Source: Knoxdaviesia capensis
Lineage: Eukaryota; Ascomycota; Sordariomycetes; Microascales; Gondwanamycetaceae
Assembly: GCA_001510575.1 (NCBI GenBank)
Contig: LNGK01000010.1
Location: 1,516,808-1,580,807, forward strand
DNA: 64,000 nucleotides
Direction: 5' to 3'
The notes beneath the pieces were generated by a model. The model did no database searches and was not told where the DNA came from. It was given only the letters and a program-made list of their open reading frames with translations. This document shows positions 34,918-48,900 of the stretch, piece by piece (the stretch's first letter is position 1; the number at the start of each line of letters is the position of its first letter). The translations under genes and the position numbers were made by a program.

Positions 34918-37900
34918 ATGTCCGCCCCAGACCTCCAACCTCTCCCGGTGCCGCACGCGGACCTGCCCCGCTACATCGCCGAGCACCCGGAGAAGCCCAT
35001 CCCCGAGATCCTGGCCCCGTACCGCACCTACGAGAGCCAGCTGCGCACCATCTTCGCCCAGGACCGCGCCAGCCCGCTGCTGGCCGACCCGTGCGTCAAC
35101 GTGCTGCCGCTGTTCACCCCCGACACCCCCACCATCACCGCCCGCGCCCGCACCCTCGCCGCCGAGACCCCCGAGGAGCGTGACCGCTACATCATGGCCC
35201 TGCCGGACGAGCTGCGCCGCGCTACCGGCGACGCGGCTGTCGTGCCGGACCTCAAGGCCTTCCAGCACAACTTCGGCATCTTCTCCGAGTCGTCGCTGGC
35301 CGAGCTCGACTGGTCCAACGTGGTCGCTGCCGGCTCGTCCGTCGTCAACTGCCTGCTGCCCGTGCCGGAGAAGTTCGCCGCCTCCAAGCGCATGCTGCGC
35401 CAGTACTACCACGAGAAGTTCTGCCCGGCCTCCGACGTCGATCTGTTCCTGTACGGCCTGACCGAGGAGGAGGCCGTTGAGAAGATGAAGCAGATCGAGC
35501 GCGCCGTGCGCGACGCCATCCTGTCCGAGGTGACGATCGTGCGCACCAAGTACGCCGTGACCATCGCCTCGCAGCACCCGACCCGCCACGTGCAGATCGT
35601 GCTGCGTGTGTACAAGAGCATCAGCGAGATCCTGACCGGCTTCGACATCGACGCCGCCGGCGGCGCCTACAACGGCAGCCAGGTGTTCGTCACCCCGCGC
35701 GCCCTCGGCTCGTTCATCACCCAGATCAACACCGTCGACCTGTCGCGCCGCAGCCCGTCGTACGAGAACCGCCTCAGCAAGTACTCGCACCGCAACTTCG
35801 AGGTGTACTGGCCCGACCTCGACCGCACCCGCATCGACCCCACCATCTACGAGCGCAGCTTCCAGCGCACCCTCGGCCTCGCCCGCCTGCTCGTGCTCGA
35901 GCGCCTGCCCACCCAGTCGCTGCGCGACCGCTACCTCGAGAAGCGCCGCGCCGAGCGCGGCCGCCCCGCAAACCCCCACAGCCGCATGTACTACGGCGCG
36001 CCCCCCAACATCAAAGACCGCTTCGAGGACGAGGTCGCCGACTGGGTCGACGAGACCGAGGTCTCCAGCTACCACACCTTCACCGTGCCGTACGGGCCCA
36101 AGTTCCACGCCAAGAAGATCGAGAAGCTGTGCTACACGCGCGACCTGCTGCTCAACGCCGAGTGGAACCAGAAGGACGAGCGCGAGGTGTACCTGCACCG
36201 CCACCCCGCCTTCTTTGGCCGCGTGGAGGACGTCATCCAGGACTGCTGCGGCATGTGCCCGGTGGCCGTCACCCCCGAGGAGAAGCTGGTGGCCGAGAAG
36301 GAGGAGCAGATCTACATCCGCGGCAAGATCAAGTTCCTGATTGACGACCCGGGCCGCCAGCAGATTGGCTCGTTCAACCCGCTCACCGACGACGACTGGA
36401 CCGACATGGCCTATATCGGCAACACCGCCCGTCTGTGCCAGTCGATTGTCGACGGCGCCGCCGACGAGGTCCGCGACTGGCTGGAGCAGGAGGGCAACGA
36501 CCCCAACACGCGTGACTACACGGGCCGCGCGCCGATCCACCTGGCCGTCAGCAACTCGACGCCGGAGGTCGTCAAACTTATCGTCGATGCCGGCGCTCGC
36601 ATCACTGCCCGTCTTGCCGATGGCATGACCCCCCTGCACCTGGCCTCCGAGCGCGGCGACGTCGAGATGATCAAGATCCTCCTGGAGAAGAGCTCCGAGA
36701 ACGAGGAGAAGGAGCACGACAAGCTCGCCAAGAAGCTCAAGTCGCTGCGCACCGAGCCCCCCCGCAAGGCCAAGGGCAAGACGCCGACCCAGGACGCTGA
36801 CGGCGACGAGATTCTCGACGATGACGAGGACGAAGAGGATGAGGACGACGAGGAAGAAGACACCGACGAGGGCGAGGATGACGAGCAGGAGGGCTCGGAC
36901 GTCGACATGTTCGACGGCATGACCGCCGACGACGACGAGGCCAAGTCCTTCGCCACCGGCTCCTTCGTCAAGATCAAGAAGGCCACCAAGGACGGCGCCG
37001 AGGACTCCGGCGAGGTGGTCTCCGAGGACTCCACCGACGAGCCGGACTACTACCAGATTGACGTGCTGGCCTGGGACACACACTGCTCGCCGCTGCACAT
37101 TGCCATCATCAACGGCCGCGAGGCCGCCGTGCGCACGCTGGTCGACTACGGCGCCGACACCCTGCTGCCCATCAAGTTCATGTTCGACAAGCGGCCGACC
37201 GGCGCCATCCTGACGCTGGCGCTCGCCTCGCGGCTGCCGCTCGAGCGCGCCAAGTCGATGGTGGCCCTGCTGCTCAGCCTCGGCACCACCTCGTCGCAGG
37301 CCGACTTCCGCGGCGTCACCGCGCTCGACCAGCTGGCCGGCTGCAACAAGCCCGATCTGTTGCAGGTCGTCCTCGACAACGACAAGATCGGCGTCAAGTC
37401 GGCCCTCAACCACTTCAACGCGCCCGAGTACTCATGGTCCAACACCGACACCAGCACTCCGCTGAGCTGCGCCCTCAACAGCGACGACACCGTGTCGGTC
37501 ATCAAGCTGCTCGCCGCCGGGGCCAAGCCTGACATCTCTTTCGACGTCTGGCTGTCCGCCATGAAGCGCGCTCGTAACCACAGCAGCTACGACAATCTGG
37601 AGGAGAACATGAAGCGGTACCAGCGCGAGGTCGTCCCTCCGCTCATCACCGCGCTGCAATTCGTCTCCGACCCGGAAATTGCCCTTCACCTTCTGGAGGC
37701 CGGCGCCAATCCCAACGCCCTCACCCGCCAGGCGCGGGACTGCGTCACCGGCAGATACTTCCCGCAGGGAAGTGTGCTCGAGTCGGCTCTGGATGTCGCC
37801 CGCCGCTCGCTCCACTGGCTGCGGGAATACAAGGGCGAAACCATCGAGGCGGCGCCCAAGCTGGCTGGCAAGTTCTTGTCCGAGTCGAAGCACATCAACG

Positions 37901-40742
37901 GCGGGCCCTACGAACGCTGGATGTGGGAGCAGGCGAAGCTCCGCGACGAGGATACCTACAAGGCCCAAACGCTGGCATATGAGAAGCGCCAGGAAGAGCG
38001 CAAGGCCAAGGCTGAGGAGTCTGAGGCGAAGAAGGAGGCTATCAAGGAGGCCATCGAGGTTCTGGAGAAGATCGAGAAGCTCATGGTTGCGAAGGGCGCC
38101 AAGACTTTCAGCGAGCTTTACCCCAAGTTCTCTACCAACGCCGTTTACAACGAAAGCCGAAGCAAGGATATCACCGAGAACGATGCCATCTACACCATTT
38201 CTTTCCGCAGACTGGCTGACCTGACGCCTGAGCGCACTGCCGCCTATATCAAGCTGTAAGTAACGGACACCGGGAATTCTTACTCACGTCCAGAGAGAGG
38301 CACTGACAATTGAACCTGTATATAGCTTCGAGGCCTGCTGGACTGGAGATGCCGAGACCGTCCGGAAGCTGACGACCGAGCCTCTTACCCTCAAGCCCGG
38401 ACGGCGGGAGCCTCCGTTGGTCATGCACTCAATGGACAATGACGGGAACACGCCGTTCTCTCTTGCGTATATGCGCGGCCACAAGGCGTTGGCCGAGGAG
38501 ATCCTGGAGATTGCCAAGTCGCAGTTCGCGCTGGAGGAGAAGCCCAAGATGCAGTACCGCCTCGACGAGGGCCTTGATGAAGACGAGGACGACTCGGAGG
38601 TTAGCGACGCCGATAGCAATGACGATAGCAACGACGCCGACCAGCCCCGCATCGTTGCCCGCAAGGTCGACACCACTTTTACCATTGATGACGTGGGCAA
38701 GGTGAACCTGGAGGCGACCACCCCCTGGACCGCCCTGGACTTGCTCATGCTGATGACGAACCTGTACGACAAGGACGGCAAGAAGATCGGCTCACTGGGA
38801 TCGCCTTTCTTGCATGCTGTCAACCAGGACGACGAGCCGCTCTTCAAATGGCTCCTCGCCCTTGGACAAAAGTACGGCAACCGGAACGAGATGCCCGCCG
38901 GTTTGGATGAAAGCAAAATACCGCACCATGCCCTGACGATCCCGGCAAACGTGTTCACCAGTGCGCTCGAGAACGCCAAGCTCAACTTTGTGAAGCTGAT
39001 GATCAAGGAGTGTGGCATGCATCTCCCGATCGATGCCCTCGTCAAGAAGAGCGGAATCAAGGAAGAGAACAAGCCGCGCTCTTACCAGGGCCTTACCGTG
39101 TACGGAAAGAAGCGCAAGGACTGGGCCAATGCCGGCCGCAACATGTACGTGGATCGGCCAAACATGTCGACGCCCCCGCTGTTGATGGCGGCATCGGCAG
39201 GAAGCCTGGAGAGTGTCGAGTGGCTGCTCACCGACGGACCGAAGAGACTGTACGTCGAATTCTTCAAGACGGATCTTGCGCAGGGCGACCGACGCATCAA
39301 GCAGCTGGAGGAGAGAATTGGACTCGAGAACACGGTGTCTCGCTGGCTCGGCAATCAAAGTAAGTTTACACCATGTGGCCTCTTTCATCTCACGTCGTTG
39401 TTTTTGGGGTACTTGGTGAGTTAGTTGCATACTGACTCACAATTATTCTCCAGGCGAGATGCTGCTTCACTGCGCCATTCTGGCGCCTGTCACCAAGGAG
39501 TCGCTCAAATTGGTCCAGTTCATCATCGAAACTTGCCCGGACGCTCTGGAGGCTCGGGCTGCCGCCAACTTTACCCCGCTCATGACCGCCATCCAGTATG
39601 GTCGTATTGACAGCGCCAAGCTGCTCCTGAAGGCTGGAGCCGATCTCTTGGTTCGCGACACGTCGGCGCGGAACGCCATGCACATTGCGCTGTCTCGAAG
39701 CCCTTCGGCAGACAAGCTCAAGCTGATGCTTGACCTCTTTGACCGAGACGCTCTGCTGCACATGTACACCCAGCGCACGGTTCTCAAGGAGCTGAATGGA
39801 CTCACGCCGTTGCATCTGTGGGTCAACGGCATGACGGCCCAGATGAAGGATAGTCTTGGAAGCAACGGACTTGTTAAGGGTCCTGAAGAGGCGCTCAAGG
39901 TGCTGCACCTGTTGGCCAGCTACGGAACCGGAGAGGAGTTTGATATTCTGAACGGAACCGGCGACACAGTGCTGCACTCGGCGGTGACTAACAACTGTCG
40001 TTGGCTGGTCAAGGCGCTCATCGATCTGCGACCCGGCCTCCTGATCCGCGAGAACGCTGTTGGCCGCACCCCCGGCGATCTTGCCCACCAGTTCGCGATT
40101 TCGATCCTGGTCAAGGAGCCCAGAAGCCGCGGGGACCACCACGGCTGGGGCATGGATATTTCCATCGGCCACACCCTCGTCTCGACATCCGAGCAGGAGG
40201 TGTACAGGCAGAAGCAGATCAAGCTGCGCCAGGCCGCCACGGAGGACGCCGAGACCCGCTTCTCGATGGAGTCTCTCACTTCGCCGCTGGACAGCGAGGA
40301 GGAGCAGCGCTGGCGCATTTGGGAGCTGTGCAGCGAGGCGCTCGCGCGGCAGACGTCGACCAAGCGGCGCCTGGTCAGTCTGAACGAGGCGAACGACGTG
40401 GCGCGGCGGCTGGGCGAAGAGAACTCGGAGAACGCGCGCTACTTCCTCTTCGATAAGAGCCGCGGCTCCAACCCGGACGACGAGGAGGAGGTGCAGGCGG
40501 AGGAGAAGAAGGACGAGGACGAGTCGAGCGACAGCGACAGCGACGAGGACGACGAGCACGACGTCAGCTTTGCCAAGGAGAACAAGATGTACCGGCGGGA
40601 GAAGAAGTGGCAGGGCCGGTTCGACAAGCGCAACAAGCTGGACGTGGTGTCGGCACTCAAGTCGCAGAACATCCTCAACGCGTGGAAGACGCTGGAGATG
40701 ATCGAGGAGGAGAAGGCCCAGATGGCCGAGGCCAACAAATAA
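34918..40742 (+). CDS. Giant ankyrin-repeat protein with nucleotidyltransferase-like N-terminal region (1,886 aa, 3 exons)
   Basis: Exons are 34918-38255, 38326-39359 and 39454-40742 (5,661 nt). Donors are GTAAGT and branch sites are CTGAC. Residues ~130-300 resemble a nucleotidyltransferase fold. A Gly-Ser pair (G139-S140 in AAGSSVVNCLLP) precedes S172-D173-V174-D175-L-F. Next comes a strand/turn region HVQIVLRVYKSISEILTGFDID. Ankyrin-type repeats follow at ~490-600 (APIHLAVSNSTPEVVKLIVDAGA; TPLHLASERGDVEMIKILL). An acidic tract follows at ~628-680, and more repeats continue to about residue 1,700. The C-terminus carries coiled, charged segments and another Asp/Ser/Glu-rich tract. No membrane span or signal is seen, so it is probably nuclear or cytosolic. 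I recognise the family as a conserved eukaryotic ankyrin protein without known function. The catalytic activity is an inference from motif spacing only. An 844-codon antisense frame over exon 1 is an artefact. Confidence 0.9.
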
Positions 40743-42286
40743 CTCGCCGGGGCTCTCAAGCGCGGGCTTGACGGGTGGGTGGAGGCTGAGAGCCGGCCCG
40801 GGCAGAAAAGTTGGCCCGAGGGTAGTAGTCTGGTGTGTCTCCTGATCTGTGGTTCTATTTTTGTTCAGTTCGCCGTGCTATATGGTTTGTGGCTTCTTCT
40901 TCCCCTAAACTAGAATGAAATGGGAATTCCACGGTGGATTTGATGATGCATGCGCCATTGGGCTTGGGTGAGCGTGTGATGTCGGAGAAGTGAGCGAGAG
41001 GAGAAAATGGGAGAAAGTGTGTGGGATAGATGTCAAGGCTGATGAAAGCTGAAGCCCTATTCAACTATCCATTATATACAGATTAAGTAAGTCCTCCATA
41101 GTTGCATATCTCGATCTGGAAGGAAGATCTCATATGATGCTGCACTTTCATTATCATCAATCGCTCTTTCCCCGAACACCTTCGCATTCGTATTACACCT
41201 GTACCATGTGACGCTGCTGCTCACGCCACACTCCGAAGATGGGCGGTTCCTTCTGTTTGCAGACACAGAGATATCCGATGCACCAAATCGGGAGATTCAC
41301 AGATGTGCCTATAGATGAGGCCTAGTTAATGCTCTTATCCGACTTTTCCACGTGGAAACTCGGTTCATGTTTACGAGATGCGAGGAGAGGCAGATCGAAA
41401 GAGTTTTTAGTGGCTGCAGTCGCGTGTGCCTTACTAGGCTCAAGCGGTACACTAGCACAAGAGCCCCCACTAGACTTGGGGTGGCGAGAGAGCTTAAGCC
41501 CTGGATTTAGGGGCAGTTAGCGCTGGTAATCAGGGTCGATTTGGGCGGCTAGGTGCCTTAGTGGGCTGTGAGCTGGCCGGGAACAAGCAGACGGAGACCG
41601 GGAGGATCTGGAGAGGCAAAGCTTCAGCTCAGCGCCGTTAGCCCATGGTATCTCTGTACTCGCTCAATGGGAAACCAAAAGCACGTCGATACTGCCTACC
41701 CGTTCAAACCCAGTGGAATGACAGCCGAAAAAAGCCCTGGACGGACTATTTCCTCCTCAGCCACACGTTTTTATGCTACGCCACAGGCGCATTGCACAGT
41801 AAATCCGCCGGAGTTGTTTAAGAGATGCTGTGCGAGGAGGAAAAACTAGAAATGTTGGGTAATGTACCCATCGTATGGAACCTGCGGACAATCGGTACAT
41901 GATCTCTCCGTAGCCATTGGAAGGTCCGAGCAAGTGGACTGTTGCTTCATTCTAGCGTATTCGTATGTTGGAGGAATTGGGGGAATTTGGAGACAACTGA
42001 TTCCTAGCCGAATCGAGATTAGCCATCCAGACGTCAAGCAAGCTGTTGCTTACCCCTGGAAGCTTTTAACTTCATTGCAATCCTCTTTTTTCCTGTCGTC
42101 TCCGATTTTCTGGTTTATTCGCCGTTTTTTCTTTTCTCACCTTCATCTCTCACCATCCGATTCACCCCCCCGCAATTGTTGCCTTTTCGTTGCCCTCCGT
42201 TCGTTCGCACTACGATCTGCATTCATTGTTCAATCAGCTGCCCCGAGCCTTTTCTCTCTCCAATCTTTGCCTTTTCAACCAGCACC
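40743..42286. other. Intergenic region between ankyrin gene and CFEM gene
   Basis: This is spacer with the ankyrin gene 3' flank and a pyrimidine-rich leader (about 42060-42280) before the CFEM gene. I see no gene in it. Confidence 0.65.
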
Positions 42287-42953
42287 ATGAAGCCCGTCGC
42301 AGCTCTTCTGTTCCTCGCCGCGGCCGTGTCCGTGTCGGCCGACGATGTTCCCACCAGCCTCCCGACGTGCGCCGTAAGTATCCTGTGATCCCCAAGATAG
42401 CAATGGAAGGCAGATAGTTTTCCTTTCTATCGCAAGTGCCATGCTCGCATGCCTCGTGGGGACTTGCGCCTCGAATTCGTCTCTTTAAAAAAAAAAAAAA
42501 AGTGTTGAGCGGCGCTGTTCGGCCGATTCTCCGCATGTGCTAACCGTCCGCCTTTCGGTCTCTTTTCTTCGTCCGCACGATTAGACCGACTGCGTAACCA
42601 AATTCACCAGCGGAACCCTGATCGCCGGCTGCAGCAACGGCAACATCGCTTGCGTGTGCTCGAACGAGGACTTCCTCTCCGACATCGCCTGCTGTCTCGC
42701 TGATGTGTGCTCCACCGACGACCAGAAGGCCGCCACCCGGTACGCCGGCAGCCTGTGCTCCGGCGTCGGCGTCACCGTCCCCTCCGAAGTGGTGTGCAAA
42801 AACGCGACAACCTCCGCAACCGCCTCCGAGACTCCCTCTGCTACCGAGGCTGCCGTCTCGTCCACCACATCCCCGGCTGGTGTCCCCGCCACCGCCATCC
42901 CGCTTGTGGGAGGCATCATCGGCGGCCTCGTCGCTGCCATGGCCGTGCTGTAA
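42287..42953 (+). CDS. CFEM-domain protein, probably GPI-anchored (151 aa, 2 exons)
   Basis: Exons are 42287-42373 and 42585-42953 (456 nt), with a GTAAGT donor, a CTAAC branch site at 42540 and a TTAG acceptor. A signal peptide is clear: MKPVAALLFLAAAVSVSA, with cleavage likely before DDVP. The CFEM domain begins with P-T-C-A-T-D-C (C28, C32). It continues with C45, the CVC pair C52/C54, CC at 65-66, C71, C87 and C100. That is ten cysteines, covering the eight-cysteine pattern. A Ser/Thr-rich stalk (~103-125) and a hydrophobic C-terminus (IPLVGGIIGGLVAAMAVL) fit a GPI signal, which would connect it to the pathway in which PER1 acts. Family members sit on the plasma membrane or wall and bind haem or act in host interaction. 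A role in either is not shown here. Confidence 0.92.
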
Positions 42954-45900
42954 ATCGGCCCAACAGTTCCCCGCGTGGAATCTGACATTCCGCCGCAGCG
43001 CGCATTTCCGCCTGGACCGACCTATCGCATTCAGCGAAGCGATGGAAGCTGTGCCTCATAGTCTGTCTCACGGTCTCCTCAGGCACACACCGCCCACCTT
43101 TCCAAAAGCCGGAATCCTTTTCCAGCCATCAAATCCTTCGTTTGTCCTTGAGAGTATTATTTCGCCGTTCTTTTGTTCTGCCTGTAGACAGTTCACTCTT
43201 TGGTTTACCGACACCGGTCAAGAACGCCGGGAACCAGCGTCTGTTCTATCTTGTCTCTTTCTGATTTATGACATTTTGTTAGCGATGTGAGAAGCATTAG
43301 AGAGAGAGAGTTGGAGGCACTTGCTTTTTTTCTTTCTTGTTTCCCGATCTTTTTTATGAATACACTTACCATTAATGCCTACTGGCGTGTCTCACGAATT
43401 GTGTGTGCTGTTTGTCCCTGGCTGAGAAAACGCGGTGCCCAAGCTGATGGAATGTGGTGGTGTCCGGTTATCTTCGTCGTACTGTTTGAATTTCGGCTAT
43501 CCGGACGATATGGCGCCTTATCACGAGAAAAAGGGAAGGAGCGCCTCCCTCCCCCCACCACCATCGCTCCTTCCTTAGTCGATACCTTCCCGCCGCCGTG
43601 TATACCTCATAAGGCCCCAATGTGTATGTGCATTTCGGATAAGCAATGGCCGAGTGGTTGTTGGTGAACAGGAGCCTTTGAGCTACACGACCCGTGTCTC
43701 ATGTAAACCGCCTCATCAACTCCCGCCGTGACAGCCGTTCCACTGTCCACCAATTCTCTCTTTTTGCTTTTTTCCCATTTAGTCTTTCTATCGGCTTCGG
43801 TTCACTTTGTGCTCTGGATCTTCTAGATATTTTTTTTCTTCGTTCTGAGACTCAGAATTCGGGAAGAGGGGGAAAACGTGCCTTGTCTCACGCGTTGGGG
43901 AATGGCGTTTTGCTGACCGGATTCCCGGTGCCAGCTAGGTGCAACCAGCGTCTTTGGCTGACACGGCAAACGAGAAGATGCACATGAGATGAGCATTGGC
44001 TGCCCGCAGTTTGAGGCGTGCTCGCTGCAGCTGCAGCCTTGCCCGCAGGCGAGCGAGATCACGCGGTATGTGAGGCCCAGGAGCTGTGAGATGAGGGACG
44101 AAAAGGTCTCTGCAGAGCAAAGTCTGCGATTTACGCATTCCGACGCAGGGGATAGCAAGGCGCGAGAAACTCTCTCCGGTCTGTTCCAATGTGCGTGCGC
44201 GCATGCTTGGCATCATCCACAGCTATGCACCACTTCACGTCCATCCGGGGGGCCACCAAACGCCAACAATGCATGGCCACCATTCAGGTCTTCATGGACA
44301 AAAGCAGCCTCTCTCCTTGACGCTGCAGTCGGAACCTCTTGCCGAGCGTTGCGCCGATGTGTGTGCGTGCAAATCTCGCAGCAGCCCCAAAAGAGTAAAT
44401 TACCAGACACCCCATCACCTCATCGATCCCGAGCAAAACCAGGCTCCCCCCATCAGGGCATGCATGGATGCATGGAAAAAGGAACGCACACGCAGAAGAT
44501 GCTTCTGTATCAAGATATTTGCATCTCTTTTGTGGTGGCCCTAGCCACAATATAAACCGTCATGCGTTTTTTTGGTACCGCCTGGTGTGTGCCCTGGGCT
44601 TTTCCCCCAGTCGATCCACACAGAGCCCGGAAGGCACGAGCTCTGGTTGCGAATATTATGTGGGTGGTGGGAAGTTCAAGGAGCTCGGGCCCTGGAGCTC
44701 GTACTGGGGCGAGGCCCGGGGGTGAGGAGGAAGCTATGGCCCTTGGGGGGGGGGATTTGAGGTTGAGAGTTGCAGACCCTGGATCTGCAGATGAGAAAAA
44801 AAGTAATTCGTCAAGGGTGGGACGGAGAGTTGCGGTGAGATTGCCATGCACTGCCCTCGAAGCGATTACACTATCCTGACAGAGAGAGGCTCTGCTAGAC
44901 GAGATGTACTCCGTATGTCAACTGTTTAATGGAACCACAACCTGACATATACCACATGTTGTGAGCGGAAGAGGCGTCCGGGGACGGGGCATATTGTTGC
45001 ATAGCGGTGATAATCTTAGCATGGCCCCCCCCTGATGTGTATCCTGGATGTGGGGACTGGAGACGTTGCAGAGAGGCTCTCGACGGGCGGCAAGACGACA
45101 AGAGGGGCGTGCGGATGTGCGAGAACAAACGAGATGAACGGTAGGATCAGACGAAACAACAGCTTCAGGAAAGGCGTGCCTCTCTTCCCGGGGGAAAAGG
45201 TGGGAGATTCTACTCGTGTACGGAGTGACTAAGGCGCCGGTGTCTGACTCCCACGACATTCACGTCGCCGATCACAGGTTCCAGCGGTTGGGGCTGACCT
45301 AGACCGACGACGAATCACACCCGCACGCGTACGCGCGAGCAGACCTCAAAACCGACGGATACGCCCAACCGCCGGATCACGGCCGCAATGAGAAGAAAGC
45401 CTTGACCCCCCGGATAGCCCCGACCGGGGTGCGTGCCAGAATCTGTACCGACGAACACAACGAGTGTACTGTACGGTACGGTACTGTAGAGGGGGCAGGC
45501 CTCGCATGCGTAATGCAGGGGAGAAAGAGTACAGTAGGTAGCACTGGCCGATAAGCGAGGCTGCAGGCCGCGCGAGAAAACGAACAGAAGGGGTGTGGTG
45601 TGCACATGAACGAACGGTCAAACAAACGCGTACTGCCACAACGCGTGAAGAAAAGCGAGAGAAAAAAAATACACGAACGAAGTCCCCGATAGCATGCAGA
45701 CACCATTGCGGATACAGAGATGGGGCGAGAGAAGCTTGGGCTCACCGAGGTCGGCATAAACTTGCAGAAAGAGGCTCATTAAACCGGCCCCCCGGGTGGC
45801 ACGGTATACCAGAACGCATGGCTATAACCGGACATACAGTAGAATAGGTCGGGAAACCGGACCCTATAGTGCGCGAGAGCGGCCGCTGAGCAGCAACCCT

Positions 45901-48900
45901 TGCCGCATTCCTTGCCATTTCAATATGATTATTTGTTCAGCTCGTACTTCCTTTTTCTCATTGCGGCGTGCGTGGTAATTCCGATCCCCCCCGATCCCGC
46001 CCGCCGCCGGGATGCGGGGCCGGAAGGTGGGGCCGGAACAGAAACCCCCCGCCCCCCCCTTCCCCGGCAGGTTTTTAGTGGTTGGGGGACTTTAGCAATG
46101 ATAGCTGAGGAGCCCGGATTCTGGTCTGGATAGACATGTGTCAAAACCAGGAAAATGGCGCCGCCCAAAATTACCAGAACCAAGAAACCAGCCGCATGAC
46201 ACGAGGATGCACTTGGCAGGAAAAAAGGGGGGACTCGGAGGGCTGGATAAATTAAAAAAAAAAAAAAGGAATTTGTGGTGCAGATGCTGCTGATGTGACG
46301 GCAATCTATTTGCCTTTCTTCTTTTTTGGGAGCATTGGTCTCCACATCATGCACAATACAGTAGTCTCTTGACTGACGGATGCTAGATGCCGGCAAAAAA
46401 AAAAAGACCTCTGCATTGAAGTTGTTCCTTCATCCTTCGCGAGTCGTGACAGCAGTGGCTTTTCACAGGGGACTTTTTGGAGGGGTTTTTCCCCCTTGAA
46501 TGTTCGGACGACGCCCCTCGTGGATTCACTCTCTGCACCATCCGGTACGACGTACACATGGACAGAAAAACATCTGAAGTCTGACGGGCTAGCACATCTT
46601 GGGACGCCGTCGTTACTTATTGCCTTTTGCATCGGGGAAGATCGTGGAGCTATGGACAATCGCACCGCCGGCAAGTTGCCCCGGCCAACTACCACCGTAG
46701 GGAAGTGGGAAGCCAGACGAAGCAGCGCCCCATCGACAATGACCAGCGGCGATCAACAGACCACCCCCCCCCCAAACCCGGTTTTGATCAATGAAAGAGG
46801 AACCCGCGGAATCGAGGAATCCGGGGCCACAATCAGGTCTAGCGTGAGGCCGATCAGCCGCTTGCACTCTCTTTGCCTTTCCTGTTTTTCTTCGTCCACA
46901 CCATGCCGATTGTCCCTACGAGAAGCCGGGCCCCCGAGTGCCAACCAACCCTGCCCTGTATCTTTCTTGTTGGGTGGGTGTGGATGGACGGACCCTGGGC
47001 CTGGCCGGTTTTGCAAATCGTTTTTTCTTTCTTTGGGGGAGAGGGAACGAGCGATACGTTCCCACTCTTTTCGAGTGTCTTGCCTATTTCGCACACAAGC
47101 AACCCGCATCAGAGGATACCTCTCCTCGTCGCCCCTCCCCTGACGTTGCCTTCTCGGAGCCTCGTCCCCAGACGCACAAGTCCGTGATGCTGAGGCCTCT
47201 GGGGTTGCGTTCCCAGGCATAGGCAAAAACAATCCGACGATGGGGGGGGAGGGAAGGGTGGTCGTGACGCAGAAAAGGAGAATATAGAGTTTGTGGAGGG
47301 GCGAACAAAACATCCTTGGAAAGGAGGAGTCCTCATACGAAGGGGTTCAGCATACTTCCCAAAGTCTCGGTTTTTTCGCCCTCCCCGGTTTTTTTCACCT
47401 TTCTTAACTTATTCTCCGTCTTGGGACGAGTAACACGCACACACACACACACCGGCCAAGCACACCACTGAACAGATAGCCATTATCATGCTGGCAGATT
47501 GTATCTTCTCAACCCGGTAAAACCTCCCCATCCACAAATATAAACGATGATCTGTGTCCGAGCACGCCAATGAACCCACCGAAGAAGAAGGAGGCAGCGA
47601 GAGAAGACGAATAAAAAGAAGAAGAAGAAAAAAGGTGCTTCTCTAGCACGACGCCATCATGGAGATCCCAGCTCCGGGCTGGTGGGCGGAATGACTGGTC
47701 GCAAACTCGGGGAGGGTCCTCCGAGCAGAGACAGAGAAAAAGAGCGTCTGAGGGTTTCAATCACCGCGTTGGTGAGGATTTCTGGATTTCTGAAACTGGG
47801 CCTTCTCGGGCCTATTTATGGAATTATTGATTTGAAAAGGTTTACATAAGTATATATATTTTATTTTTCAAAGATTGAAGGGTGGAGGGGGGGGGGAGTT
47901 GTTTTTTGGCCTCTGGGGTTTGCCTTTCTCGATAATTGCGCCCGGCTTGGTGTTCGGGGACTCTCCTGCCGGCGAATATTCGTGGTCTTGTGCTGTGTGT
48001 GCATACTCGGCACTTGCTTCTTCTGCCGTCGTCCTGGGCATGTCCGCAGTTCGCTTCGGCGGCGTTGCAAGACGGTTGAAGATGCTATCTTCGGCTGCGG
48101 TGGCTTTCCTGGCTTACACGGAGGCAGGCGGCCTCCCAGGCACACATCCTGCGCTAGACGTCGAGAGAACTGCCGTCAGGCAAGCCACCACCACTGCCAA
48201 AGGGTCTCCACCGCATTCCGCGCGCACATCGCCCGCAGGAGTGGAGCGGGCTGGGAGGCTTGATCTGCTCACCGCGTGTGCGTGTTGCGTTCCGGCTATC
48301 GTCGTTCTGGTCCAAGGGCCCAGGCACAGACAACACACGGGGGGCGGAACGCCTGACTCGGATCCAGACACCGCTGGTTGAAGGCTGCCCCCAAGGCTGC
48401 AGTTGCCATTCCCGGTGTTGAGGGATTTTCCGGGCGGCCGTTGTTTCCTGGAGGCAGAACAAGAAATATGGAGATCCATTAGGTCGGCACCCTGATGGCG
48501 TTAAAGGCGGTTTCACGGGTTCCGACGGTGGAGCATGCTTTTCGTGAGAGCGCGGATGAGTAAATGATCAGTTCAGCAGACCCAAGAGACACCATAAAAG
48601 AATTACCAAGAAGGCTTCATCATGGAAACCGGGGAGAACCTCGCCTGCGCCGGGATCATGGAATGCCAGTTCAGCCCGGCACCCCGAGGCGCCGGGTTTT
48701 AATTTTTTAATTTTTAAATTCTTCAATTTTTATTTCTTTAGCCCTTTCTCACTTCGTTCATCTTGTGTTCTGCGTCCCAAGACCAGGGGACCAAAAACAA
48801 AATCTATCACTCGCTAGGCCGCACCATGGAAGATGAAAAATGCGTTCTGCTGGGGGCCACAGGAAAAGGGGATGAGAACCAAATATAGAACTAATACGCC

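Noticed and set aside
34879..37413. 844-codon minus-strand frame
   Set aside because: It is antisense to the conserved ankyrin exon and has a repetitive Val/Leu/Gly/Asp composition typical of mirrored GC-rich codons.
43630..43700. tRNA-like D-arm TGGCCGAGTGGTT
   Set aside because: There is no matching acceptor stem, anticodon arm or T-arm with GGTTCRA, so no complete cloverleaf forms.
46496..47143. 215-codon plus-strand frame
   Set aside because: It is composed of low-complexity Ser/Pro/Arg translation of mixed spacer, with competing frames of similar length on the other strand.
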